Assembly (NCBI GenBank): GCA_937912025.1
Contig: CALDOZ010000010.1
Location: 24,817 to 88,816, forward strand
Length of the DNA: 64,000 bases
Reading direction: 5' to 3'
Origin: an uncultured Clostridia bacterium
GTDB taxonomy: Bacteria > Bacillota > Clostridia > Christensenellales > Borkfalkiaceae
Made by a program: the position numbers and the translations under genes
In this document: positions 9,366 through 17,034 of the stretch, in pieces
How the letters are laid out: each line of letters begins with the position of its first letter
How positions within the stretch are numbered: position 1 is the stretch's first letter
Notes under the pieces: model-generated
Seen by the model: only the letters and a program-made list of their open reading frames with translations
The model's database searches: none
Told to the model about the DNA's origin: nothing

Positions 9366-9899
9366 ATGGAACTTAAAGGTACAAAAACTGAAAAAAATTT
9401 AATGGAAGCATTTGCAGGCGAAAGCCAAGCGCGTAATAAATACACATATTTTGCAAGCGTTGCTAAAAAAGAAGGTTATGAACAAATTGCAGAATTTTTC
9501 TTAAAAACTGCTGATAACGAAAAAGAACACGCTAAGCTTTGGTTTAAAGCGTTAGATGGTATTGGTAATACTGCTCAAAACCTTGTTGCCGCCGCTGAAG
9601 GCGAACACGGCGAATGGACTGATATGTACGTTAGAATGGCTAACGAAGCCGAAGAAGAAGGTTTTAAAGCTATTGCCGCTCAATTTAGAGCAGTTGCTAA
9701 AGTAGAAAAAGAACACGAAGAAAGATACCAAGCGCTTTTAAAAAATATTCAAGAAAACAAAGTTTTTGAAAAAGAAGGCGTTGTTGTTTGGGAATGCAGA
9801 AATTGCGGACATCTTCATATTGGAACTTCTGCTCCTAAGGTATGTCCTGTATGCGTACACCCACAAAGTTATTTTGAAGTAAGAAAACAAAATTATTAA
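9366..9899 (+). CDS. rbr: Rubrerythrin
   Basis: A protein of 177 residues with a ferritin-like diiron domain (FAGESQARNKYTYFA, ADNEKEHAKLWFKAL, AKVEKEHEERYQALL with the ExxH pairs) followed by a C-terminal rubredoxin domain (CRNCGHLHIG ... CPVCVHPQSYFEV). It reduces hydrogen peroxide in anaerobes using electrons passed through the rubredoxin iron. It sits 23 bases after the PerR-like gene behind AAAGGAG, so the two form an operon under the box at 8899, and ends in a strong terminator. Confidence 0.96.
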   Translation: MELKGTKTEKNLMEAFAGESQARNKYTYFASVAKKEGYEQIAEFFLKTADNEKEHAKLWFKALDGIGNTAQNLVAAAEGEHGEWTDMYVRMANEAEEEGFKAIAAQFRAVAKVEKEHEERYQALLKNIQENKVFEKEGVVVWECRNCGHLHIGTSAPKVCPVCVHPQSYFEVRKQNY

Positions 9900-9934
9900 T
9901 TTATAATTTTAAAATAATTTATCCTTAGTAAAGG

Positions 9935-9982
9935 CGAGTAGTTATTACGTTTAAACGTTGCGTAATCAACTACTCGTTTTAT
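9935..9982 (+). terminator. Intrinsic terminator after rubrerythrin
   Basis: A long stem CGAGTAGTT-ATTACG / CGTAAT-AACTACTCG with one bulged base and an 11-base loop, followed by TTTT. Confidence 0.88.
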
Positions 9983-10012
9983 ATATATTGTTTTAATTTT
10001 TTTGTTTGCATC

Positions 10013-10041
10013 TTGAAATTTTTAGCGCGTTATGTTAAAAT
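10013..10041 (+). promoter_or_regulatory. Promoter for the 10107-15496 operon
   Basis: TTGAAA at 10013, 17 bases, TAAAAT at 10036 with TG one base upstream (extended -10, TGTTAAAAT). The leader is about 60 bases. The genes downstream abut or overlap, with no clear terminator until 15534-15582. Confidence 0.7.
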
Positions 10042-10106
10042 GAAAATGTATTGAAATATTTTGATAAAAATATTGTAATATAATAAATTTGTTATAAAAA
10101 ATAATT

Positions 10107-10292
10107 ATGTATATTCCTCAAAACGCAGAAATTTTATTAAGTGTAATCAACACGTTACTTAGAGATAAATATAGTTCAATCTATGACTTATGCGACTATG
10201 AAGACGTAGATTTTAATTTAGTTAATTGTAAACTTGAAAGTGTTGGGTACGTTTATAACGAAAAAACAAATTCTTATATTTTAAAGGATTAG
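10107..10292 (+). CDS. Small DUF4250-like protein
   Basis: A 61-residue acidic protein, MYIPQNAEILLSVINTLLRD at its start, ending YNEKTNSYILKD. The pattern (Pro near the start, LLSxxNxxLRD, then a C-terminal GYxYN segment) resembles the small DUF4250 family of Bacillota, from memory and not from a search. Function is unknown. It has no ribosome site; AAAATAATT directly precedes the ATG. It is the first gene of the operon and stops 1 base before the lipoprotein gene. Confidence 0.7.
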   Translation: MYIPQNAEILLSVINTLLRDKYSSIYDLCDYEDVDFNLVNCKLESVGYVYNEKTNSYILKD

Positions 10293-10293
10293 T

Positions 10294-11322
10294 ATGAAGA
10301 AATTTAAATTAACAATTATAAGCATTTTATTACTAATATTTTCTTTTATGGCTATGGCTTGTGAAGATGAGCACGTTCATACCTATAGTGATACGTATTC
10401 TTATAACGACGTTTACCATTGGTATGCTGCAACGTGCGAGCATTCTGAACTTCGAGACGATCGTTTTAAACACGAATATAATTTTAATTACGAATGTATC
10501 GTTTGCGGGTATAAACATACGCATTCTTTTGATAATGACGACAAATGTATTTGTGGAGAAGTTAAAGATGGTAATTCTCAAGAACAACCGCCTGTTGAAA
10601 TAACTTCGCTTGATAATAAAACGTTTAAATTAAAGTCCGTTATCGTTAGCGATGAAGACGGAACAAATTGGGAAAGACACAATGTTGGAACAAATAATTA
10701 CACTGTAGATAATTATAATTTAACTTTCTTAGGTAACGGAGTTGGCTACTGTAATTTTGGCTCTCCTATTGATTATAAAATTGCATACGTTGAACAAGAA
10801 AAATTAGTTACTGTAAAAGTTGAGAGTGACGGGGTTGACGTCAATCAATATACTAATACTGCCGAATACAAAAAAACAACGAAAACTTACCTTGGAGAAA
10901 TAAAAAACGGGCAATTAGAATTATTTACAACCATTTTAAACAAACCTACCGGCATAACTAAAAAATACACTTACGTTTTCGTTTGTGATGCGGAGAATAC
11001 TTTAACCGCTCAAGATTATCCTTATCTTTATAATTATTTTATAGGTGAATATACAACTAAGATTAACGATACTACAAGTTACGTTGACGTTACCGTTAAA
11101 GAAAACAATAAAGCAGACTATATCCAATATAGTTATAATGGTAGCGAATATACGCCAACCGTTTATAGCGACTGTACGGCAATTTTAACAAGTATGAAAT
11201 CTAATAACGAGTATTATTACGTTATAAGATTATATTACGTTAACCGCCTTAACGCACTTGTAAACGTGGAAATTAAATTTAAACTTAACGGTCAATGCGT
11301 TAATTTTACGGAGAAAGTATGA
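10294..11322 (+). CDS. His/Cys-rich putative lipoprotein
   Basis: A 342-residue exported protein of unknown function. Residues 1-23 form a signal peptide (KKFK, then a hydrophobic run ending FMAMAC), with C23 as a plausible but weak lipobox cysteine. Residues 24-90 are rich in His and Cys: EDEHVHTYSDTYSY, WYAATCEHSE, CIVCGYKHTHSF and KCICGE. This spacing suggests metal binding, but a structural repeat is equally possible. The rest (90-342) looks like beta-rich extracellular domains. It overlaps the ATP-grasp gene by 4 bases (ATGA), which implies translational coupling. Confidence 0.8.
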   Translation: MKKFKLTIISILLLIFSFMAMACEDEHVHTYSDTYSYNDVYHWYAATCEHSELRDDRFKHEYNFNYECIVCGYKHTHSFDNDDKCICGEVKDGNSQEQPPVEITSLDNKTFKLKSVIVSDEDGTNWERHNVGTNNYTVDNYNLTFLGNGVGYCNFGSPIDYKIAYVEQEKLVTVKVESDGVDVNQYTNTAEYKKTTKTYLGEIKNGQLELFTTILNKPTGITKKYTYVFVCDAENTLTAQDYPYLYNYFIGEYTTKINDTTSYVDVTVKENNKADYIQYSYNGSEYTPTVYSDCTAILTSMKSNNEYYYVIRLYYVNRLNALVNVEIKFKLNGQCVNFTEKV

Positions 11323-12212
11323 AAAAAGGCTTAATTGTTGTTAACGCGTATTGTAATATTCCGTCAATGCTTAATCAAAGCGTTAGACTCAAAGAAGAGT
11401 TTGAAAGACTTGGCGTTAACGTTGACGTAGTTAAAAACGGATATAACTTATTTTTAGATAGCGACGGTAATATATCTGGTGATATTGATAGTTACGATTT
11501 TTGTATTTATCTTGATAAAGATAAGTATTTTGCCGAACTTTTACAAAGAAAGGGTATAAGAACGTTTAATAAAATTTCTTCGATAACAACTTGCGACGAT
11601 AAGATGCTTACTCAAATTGCACTATGTAATATTAACGTTAAAATGCCAAAGACTTTTTATGCTCCGCTAAATTATTCAAATTGTGAAGTTGGCGTCGATG
11701 AGTTAAAAAAAGTAAGTGACGCGCTTAAATTTCCGCTAGTTGTTAAACTTAGTTATAGTTCGCTTGGGAAAGGCGTTTTTAAAGTTGATAATATTGAAGA
11801 TTTTTATAAAATTGTAAACGCAAATAAAAATAGCGCCAAACTTTATCAAGAATACGTTAGTTCAAGTTATGGTAAAGACGTAAGAATTATTTGTATAGGT
11901 AAAAAATACTTATGCGCGATGCTTAGAAAATCAACGACTGATTTTCGTTCTAACGCTGAACTTGGCGGAGTGGGCTATGAATATAATCCGCCAAAAGAAT
12001 TTATTGAAGTTGCTGAGAAAATTGCCGACGTTTTAGATCTTGATTATATGGGTGTTGATTTAATGTTTGGCAAAGATAACGAGCCTATTTTATGTGAAGT
12101 AAATTCTAACGCGTTTTTCGGCGTAATGGAAAAGGTTTCTAAAGTAAACGTTGCAAAAGCATACGCAAACTACGTTATTAGTCAAGTGTATTGTAAGGAG
12201 AATTTATTATGA
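11319..12212 (+). CDS. RimK-like ATP-grasp ligase
   Basis: A 297-residue ATP-grasp enzyme. Features are FPLVVKLSYSSLGKGVFKV (ATP-binding Lys and Gly-rich loop), YQEYVSSSYGKDVRIICIG and LCEVNSNAFFG (Glu and Asn magnesium ligands near the end). The N-terminal part is a pre-ATP-grasp domain. Relatives are RimK and LysX, which add amino acids to a carboxylate on a protein or small molecule. The substrate is not predictable. It overlaps the lipoprotein gene upstream and the YhcH-like gene downstream by 4 bases each. Confidence 0.85.
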   Translation: MKKGLIVVNAYCNIPSMLNQSVRLKEEFERLGVNVDVVKNGYNLFLDSDGNISGDIDSYDFCIYLDKDKYFAELLQRKGIRTFNKISSITTCDDKMLTQIALCNINVKMPKTFYAPLNYSNCEVGVDELKKVSDALKFPLVVKLSYSSLGKGVFKVDNIEDFYKIVNANKNSAKLYQEYVSSSYGKDVRIICIGKKYLCAMLRKSTTDFRSNAELGGVGYEYNPPKEFIEVAEKIADVLDLDYMGVDLMFGKDNEPILCEVNSNAFFGVMEKVSKVNVAKAYANYVISQVYCKENLL

Positions 12213-12661
12213 TAATTGATAAACTTGAAAATTTAAGTAGATATGATTACGTTCCAAACGTATCTAAAGCGGTTGAATTTATAAAAAACAACGATTTGTT
12301 AACTCTTGATTGTGGTAAGTATGACCTTGGCGACGAGTGTTTTGTTAACGTTAGCGAATACTTGACCAAAGAAGAGGATGAAGACGGTATCGAACTTGAA
12401 GCGCACGTTGAATATCTTGATATTCAATTTACCGTTTTAGGTAGCGAAATGCTTTATTATCAAGCTATAGAACTTGGAGAAAGTATAATTGATTACAATA
12501 AAAAGAAAGATATAGAATTTTTCACTTCCGCGTGGGCTAATTCTCTTTGTCTATACGCTGGCAATTTTGCTTTAATATTTCCTAACGATTTACACGCTGG
12601 CGGGTTTGTTGCAGATAGCGAAGAAAAGGTAAAGAAATTTGTATTTAAACTTAAAATATAA
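12209..12661 (+). CDS. YhcH/YjgK/YiaL family (DUF386) protein
   Basis: A 150-residue cupin-like protein. The family pattern is visible: LEAHVEYLDIQFTVLGSE (HxxYxDIQ with metal-ligand His) and FALIFPNDLHAGG (the family's PxDxHxPG). Members include EbgC and YiaL, linked to sugar or sialic-acid metabolism; their reactions are mostly unproven. It starts inside the preceding stop (ATGA overlap) behind AAGGAG and shares 1 base with the next start. Confidence 0.87.
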   Translation: MIIDKLENLSRYDYVPNVSKAVEFIKNNDLLTLDCGKYDLGDECFVNVSEYLTKEEDEDGIELEAHVEYLDIQFTVLGSEMLYYQAIELGESIIDYNKKKDIEFFTSAWANSLCLYAGNFALIFPNDLHAGGFVADSEEKVKKFVFKLKI

Positions 12662-13125
12662 TGGAAAAAACAAACGTAATGCGTCTATTAGACGTAACTA
12701 GTATAGAGTATTTTGCATTTGAATACAGTAGCGAAATAACTGACGGGAAATTGGTTGCTAGGGCTTTAAATGAAGATGAAAATTGCGTTTTTAAAACGCT
12801 TGTCACGGTTGCTCCTACAAAAAATTATTACGTTTTCGTAATTCCGGTTAACTGCACGCTTAATCTAAAAAAAGCGGCAAAAGTAGTAAATGAAAAATCA
12901 ATAGAAATGCTCAAACAAAAAGACTTGTTACCGCTTACTGGGTATATTCACGGCGGTTGCTCGCCAATAGGTATGAAAAAGCCTTTTAAGACGGTTATTA
13001 ACGATACTGCGGAACTTTTTGATTATATTTACGTTTCCGCTGGCAAGGTTGGTAAGCAAATAAAAATAAACGCTAACGACCTTGCAAGTTATATTGGTGC
13101 AAGTTTTTTTGATATTACTGATTAA
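12661..13125 (+). CDS. ybaK: Cys-tRNA(Pro) deacylase, YbaK/EbsC family
   Basis: A 154-residue trans-editing protein that removes Cys mischarged on tRNA-Pro. Signatures are EKTNVMRLLD at the start, DENCVFKTLVTV (the catalytic Lys region) and LTGYIHGGCSPIGMKKPF. Length is standard. Its ATG shares one base with the stop of the gene before, and there is no separate ribosome site, so translation is probably coupled. Its function has no evident link to its neighbours. Confidence 0.92.
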   Translation: MEKTNVMRLLDVTSIEYFAFEYSSEITDGKLVARALNEDENCVFKTLVTVAPTKNYYVFVIPVNCTLNLKKAAKVVNEKSIEMLKQKDLLPLTGYIHGGCSPIGMKKPFKTVINDTAELFDYIYVSAGKVGKQIKINANDLASYIGASFFDITD

Positions 13126-13126
13126 A

Positions 13127-13960
13127 ATGAAGAAAAACGACGTAAACAATACAATAAAAAGTGGCGAAAACGTTAAAAATTACGGAGTGTTAAAGACGTG
13201 CGTATTACTTTTAGCGTTTATAATAGCCTATGCTATTTCGCTATATCTAAATGGATTAAATGAAACTAATAGAAAATTGATTTTATTAGTTGCTTTTGGC
13301 GTGGTTGGTTTTTTATTGTTTTACGTTGTTTATTATTTGGCTTATTTTATTAGTTTTTTATCGCTTAAACGTAAGGCGAAGAAACTTTCAAACAACGTTA
13401 TAAATTGCGACGACGAACTTGCCGAATATTTTAACGGTGACGACGTTTATTTTAAATATAAAGGCGAACTTACTTTAAAAAATAATCTATCTAATTTTGC
13501 TACTAAAATTTCTCAAACTATGAACGATATAGCATCAAAATATAGTCAAGAAAGTGAGTATGCATACGTTAATTATACCGTTTACGACGCGTTAGATATT
13601 TTTGGAAACGCAATAAATTATTTACATAACGGTATTGATAAATATTTTAAAGGCTTAAATTTGCAAAATTGGTCGTTTATCAATTTGAAAGGCGTTATAG
13701 AAAAAAGTTTAGACGATAATAAAATTGAAGAACTTGCGGTAACGGGGGAAGAGTCGTCCGCTTTTAAAAAGTTTTTTACTAATGTAAAAAATAAAATAGT
13801 TGATAAAAGTAAAAAAATAGGTAATTATATTATTAGCGCTCCATTAACCTCCCTTTTAAACGACGTACTCGTATTCGTTGCGGGTGAAGGTTTTAGAGTT
13901 TTTAGCAAAAACGGAAAGAAACCAAAAACTAAAAAGGCGGTAGAAAACAATAATGAATGA
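13127..13960 (+). CDS. Membrane protein of unknown function (pair member A)
   Basis: A 277-residue protein that I do not recognise. The start is placed at 13127 (MKKNDVNNTIK), 1 base after the YbaK stop; the longer frame runs into ybaK. Two membrane helices lie at residues about 20-75 (VLLLAFIIAYAISLYL and LLVAFGVVGFLLFYVVYYLA), followed by a cytoplasmic helical domain and a Lys-rich tail. Its end (NDVLVFVAGEGFRVFSKNGK) resembles the end of the next gene product, which hints at a paralogous pair. The two genes overlap by 8 bases. Confidence 0.72.
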   Translation: MKKNDVNNTIKSGENVKNYGVLKTCVLLLAFIIAYAISLYLNGLNETNRKLILLVAFGVVGFLLFYVVYYLAYFISFLSLKRKAKKLSNNVINCDDELAEYFNGDDVYFKYKGELTLKNNLSNFATKISQTMNDIASKYSQESEYAYVNYTVYDALDIFGNAINYLHNGIDKYFKGLNLQNWSFINLKGVIEKSLDDNKIEELAVTGEESSAFKKFFTNVKNKIVDKSKKIGNYIISAPLTSLLNDVLVFVAGEGFRVFSKNGKKPKTKKAVENNNE

Positions 13961-14714
13961 TTTTTTATCTCTTTTAAGTGACGTTTTAAGCGTTTTTAGT
14001 ATTGTTGGTTTTGTAGTTTTAGGGTTTTCTATCGCTGTAAAATCATTTACAGTAAAAACTATTAAAAAAATTCAAGACGCGTCTGACGTTAATTATTTAT
14101 CAATTGATTATACTAAGCGTGGCGAGTGTGATAAAATAATTGAAAACGTTAAAATTGACGTTGATAAATATTTGCAACAATCAGATAACGTTAACAAAAT
14201 AAAAAAGCGCAATAAAAGGCGTAAATTTTTTAAACTCAAACAACTTGACGAGCCTAATATTGACGTAAATATTAAAGGAATATTTTTTGATTATATAAAA
14301 AATCTTGCAAAAGTATTTTACGGCGACGATGCCGAAGACGTATTTTTAAAATTTTCAGAAAAAGAGATTTTTTATATTTTGAATACTTTAAAAGAACGTT
14401 TAATTGTTATTTTAGACAGCACTAAAATAATTTGGCTTAAACAAATAAAAATTGCCGTAATTTTACATTTTTTTAACCTTTATTCTAACTTTACTAAAAG
14501 TAAAATCGGCGTAACCTTTTTTATCGTTAAAGGAGTGCTTGATTTTTGTTTAAAAGTGGCGTCTATATTCTCTCCAACAAGCATAAGTAAACGCCTAATT
14601 AACGGTATAAGTAGTAAAAATTTGAAAGATATAATAGTTCAAACGGTTATTACGGTAGTTGGTAAAGAACTATCGGTTATATATCAAAATAAACAGTTGT
14701 TATCAAGAAAATAA
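13953..14714 (+). CDS. Membrane protein of unknown function (pair member B)
   Basis: A 253-residue protein, unrecognised. One N-terminal membrane helix (VFSIVGFVVLGFSIAV), a basic stretch near residue 85 (KIKKRNKRRKFFK) and a mostly helical rest with a hydrophobic segment near residue 180. Its C-terminal VQTVITVVGKELSVIYQNK echoes the end of the previous protein. It overlaps that gene by 8 bases and stops 2 bases before the AraC regulator. The pair may form a heteromeric membrane complex; this is inference. Confidence 0.7.
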   Translation: MNDFLSLLSDVLSVFSIVGFVVLGFSIAVKSFTVKTIKKIQDASDVNYLSIDYTKRGECDKIIENVKIDVDKYLQQSDNVNKIKKRNKRRKFFKLKQLDEPNIDVNIKGIFFDYIKNLAKVFYGDDAEDVFLKFSEKEIFYILNTLKERLIVILDSTKIIWLKQIKIAVILHFFNLYSNFTKSKIGVTFFIVKGVLDFCLKVASIFSPTSISKRLINGISSKNLKDIIVQTVITVVGKELSVIYQNKQLLSRK

Positions 14715-14716
14715 TT

Positions 14717-15496
14717 ATGTTATACGAAAAAGCTGCAGATAAAAATTATTACTTTTTATTAGACGAAAGAAAATGCGATTACTGTAAATTTAGCGTTGCT
14801 CCGCATTGTCATGATAGTATAGAATTTTTAATAATAGAAAAGGGTAGTGTGTTAACTTCAGTTAACGGAGTTTCTCGAACGCTATGTGAAAATTCAATTG
14901 CGTTTATTGATAGTTATGATATACATTCCTATTATGCTACTGAGTTGTCTAGTTATGTTCTAGTTTTTTCAAAGGAATATTGTAGGCTTTTTTCAGAGGC
15001 TGAGTACACGTTTAATAATTTTATAACGTTAAATGCTGATGCGTTTAATAAAATTTTAAATACCGTTAAAAATTTTTACGCAAACTATAATGATAATAAA
15101 AATAATAGGTATTTAGTTGAAAGTTTATCTTCATTTATTATGGGAGTATTGCTTCAAAACGAAACTACCATAACAAAAAATAAAGATAAAACTAAAGAAG
15201 TTATGGTTGAAGTTTTAAATTATATTAACGATAATTTTGATAAAGAAATTGATATGCCGAGCGTTGCTAATGAGTTTGGATATACTCCTAACTATTTTTC
15301 TAATATTTTTAATAAGTTTACAAAAATGTCGTTTAACGACTACGTTAACTTAATAAGATATAAAAAAGCGCTTAAAATATTAAAAAATAACGTTCATAAC
15401 TATTCAATAACCGATATTGCGTTTAGTTGTGGTTTTGGTAGTATGAATACTTTTTATAGAACGAAGAAAAAATTTGAAAATACACAAAAATCGTAA
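14717..15496 (+). CDS. AraC-family transcriptional regulator
   Basis: A 259-residue protein with an N-terminal cupin sensor domain (APHCHDSIEFLIIEKGSV, near residue 28) and a C-terminal double helix-turn-helix (MPSVANEFGYTPNYFSNIFN and ITDIAFSCGFGSMNTFYR). Such regulators usually respond to sugars. No ribosome site; AAAATAATT precedes the ATG, as for the first gene of this operon. It is either the last gene of the operon or paired with the oxidoreductase gene downstream, which has its own control region. Confidence 0.9.
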   Translation: MLYEKAADKNYYFLLDERKCDYCKFSVAPHCHDSIEFLIIEKGSVLTSVNGVSRTLCENSIAFIDSYDIHSYYATELSSYVLVFSKEYCRLFSEAEYTFNNFITLNADAFNKILNTVKNFYANYNDNKNNRYLVESLSSFIMGVLLQNETTITKNKDKTKEVMVEVLNYINDNFDKEIDMPSVANEFGYTPNYFSNIFNKFTKMSFNDYVNLIRYKKALKILKNNVHNYSITDIAFSCGFGSMNTFYRTKKKFENTQKS

Positions 15497-15499
15497 AAT

Positions 15500-15582
15500 T
15501 TGACATAAAAATGATAATATAAGAAATGAAAAGAAAAACTCCTTTTGGTATACTCTAATTACAAACCGAAAGGAGATTTTTT
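15500..15582 (+). promoter_or_regulatory. Control region before the MocA-type oxidoreductase, with SD-containing hairpin
   Basis: An imperfect inverted repeat has arms at 15534-15549 and 15565-15582 (CTCCTTT..GGT / ACC..AAAGGAG, flanked by AAAAA and TTTTTT). It can act as terminator for the AraC gene, but its right arm is also the AAAGGAG ribosome site of the next gene. The extended -10 TGGTATACT at 15546-15554 lies in the stem and loop. TTGACA at 15500 has no well-spaced -10. Confidence 0.6.
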
Positions 15583-16860
15583 ATGAAACAAATTAAAGTT
15601 GTATGCGTTGGCGCAGGTAATAGAGGTATTAATTATTGTAAATATGCCTTAAGTTATCCTGAAAAAATGAAAGTTATTGCAATAGTTGACCCAAATAAAA
15701 TTCACCGCGATCAATTTGCTTTAAGTCACGATATTCCTAATGATTTAAGATTTAATTACGTTGAAGACTTTTTAAATGCTAAAATAGAATGCGACCTTGT
15801 AATTAACGCTACTATTGATAATTTACACTATGAAACGACTATGCCGTTACTTGAAGCAGGTTATAACGTTTTGATGGAAAAACCAGTTACTGCCGATGTT
15901 AACGAACTTTTAAGTTTAAAAAATACTGCAATTAACAAAGGTGTAAACTTATTCGTTTGCCACGTTTTAAGATACACTCCATTCTATAAAAGCATTAAAC
16001 GCCACATTTTAGACGGTGAAATTGGTAAAATTAAATCAATTTACATGGCAGAACACGTTGGCGTAAACCACTATTGCGAAAGTTACGTTGTTGGTAAATG
16101 GCGTAGTGAAAAAGAATGCGGTTCGGGATTTTTGCTTGCAAAATCTTGTCACGACCTTGACTTAATGTGCTGGTTTAACAATGAAACCGTTCCTAATAAA
16201 ATCGTAAGTTTTGCAGATAGAAAAACGTTCATTCCTGAAAATGCTCCTGAAGGGCATACTGATAGATGCTGTACTTGTCCTTGTGAACCAACTTGTAAAT
16301 ATTCAATGATTCGTCAAATGAAAGACCCTAAATCTATGACGGGTAGAATTAAACTTGATATTGATAAACCAATGAACGAAGTTACTATTGATGATATTAT
16401 TGAGCAAACAAATAAAAGTAACTACGGTAAATGCGTATTTGAAAATAAAGACTTGGTTGACCGTCAAAATATTATCGTTAAGTTTGAAAACGGTTCGGTT
16501 GGAACGTTTGACCTTATAGGCTCATGCGCAAAGGGTGAAAGATATTTACATATCGTTGGTGAAGACGGTGAAATTATTGGTACGCACGGTTCAAATAAAT
16601 ACACGGTAAGAAAATTCGATTATTCAACGTTTACGTATTCTGACGTTGAGTACGACGTTTCAAAAAATATTTCAAGTGGACACGGCGGTGGCGACTTTGG
16701 TTTAGTTGGTGAACTTCTTAATTACTTAAATGGCGATAGAAGTTCAATTTCTATTACTAGCATTGAAGATAGCGTTAATGGTCATCTTTGCGTTTACGGC
16801 GCGGAAAAATCAAGAAAAGAAGACGTTATCGTTGACTTTAAAAAAGAATACAATATTTAA
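15583..16860 (+). CDS. Gfo/Idh/MocA-family oxidoreductase
   Basis: A 425-residue NAD(P)-dependent sugar or inositol dehydrogenase-like protein. The N-terminal Rossmann fold has VVCVGAGNRGINYC, and NVLMEKPVTADV carries the conserved EKP with its catalytic Lys. The C-terminal alpha/beta domain includes SCHDLDLMCW (the HDxD site). A Cys-rich insert (DRCCTCPCEPTCKYS, near residue 228) may bind a metal; related inserts occur in some family members. The substrate is unknown. AAAGGAG gives the ATG. It stands alone between a hairpin and a terminator. Confidence 0.88.
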   Translation: MKQIKVVCVGAGNRGINYCKYALSYPEKMKVIAIVDPNKIHRDQFALSHDIPNDLRFNYVEDFLNAKIECDLVINATIDNLHYETTMPLLEAGYNVLMEKPVTADVNELLSLKNTAINKGVNLFVCHVLRYTPFYKSIKRHILDGEIGKIKSIYMAEHVGVNHYCESYVVGKWRSEKECGSGFLLAKSCHDLDLMCWFNNETVPNKIVSFADRKTFIPENAPEGHTDRCCTCPCEPTCKYSMIRQMKDPKSMTGRIKLDIDKPMNEVTIDDIIEQTNKSNYGKCVFENKDLVDRQNIIVKFENGSVGTFDLIGSCAKGERYLHIVGEDGEIIGTHGSNKYTVRKFDYSTFTYSDVEYDVSKNISSGHGGGDFGLVGELLNYLNGDRSSISITSIEDSVNGHLCVYGAEKSRKEDVIVDFKKEYNI

Positions 16861-16886
16861 AAATGCACGTTAACTTTGATGTAAAT

Positions 16887-16926
16887 AAGCGTATTTTCCT
16901 TTTTTTAGGAATTTACGCTTTTTTAT
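16887..16926 (+). terminator. Intrinsic terminator after the oxidoreductase gene
   Basis: Stem AAGCGTA / TACGCTT with an inner TTCCT / AGGAA pairing, followed by a T-rich run. Confidence 0.85.
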
Positions 16927-16959
16927 TTTAAATATTTTAGTTTTTTTGCGTTATTAGTA

Positions 16960-16988
16960 TTTACAAAAACTACATTTTGTGTTAAAAT
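16960..16988 (+). promoter_or_regulatory. Promoter for the pflA-trx-like operon
   Basis: TTTACA at 16960, 17 bases, TAAAAT at 16983 with TG one base upstream (extended -10 TGTTAAAAT). Confidence 0.7.
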
Positions 16989-17034
16989 TACATATACTGA
17001 GCAAAAAAGTGCAAAATGTTGTGTGGAGGCAATT

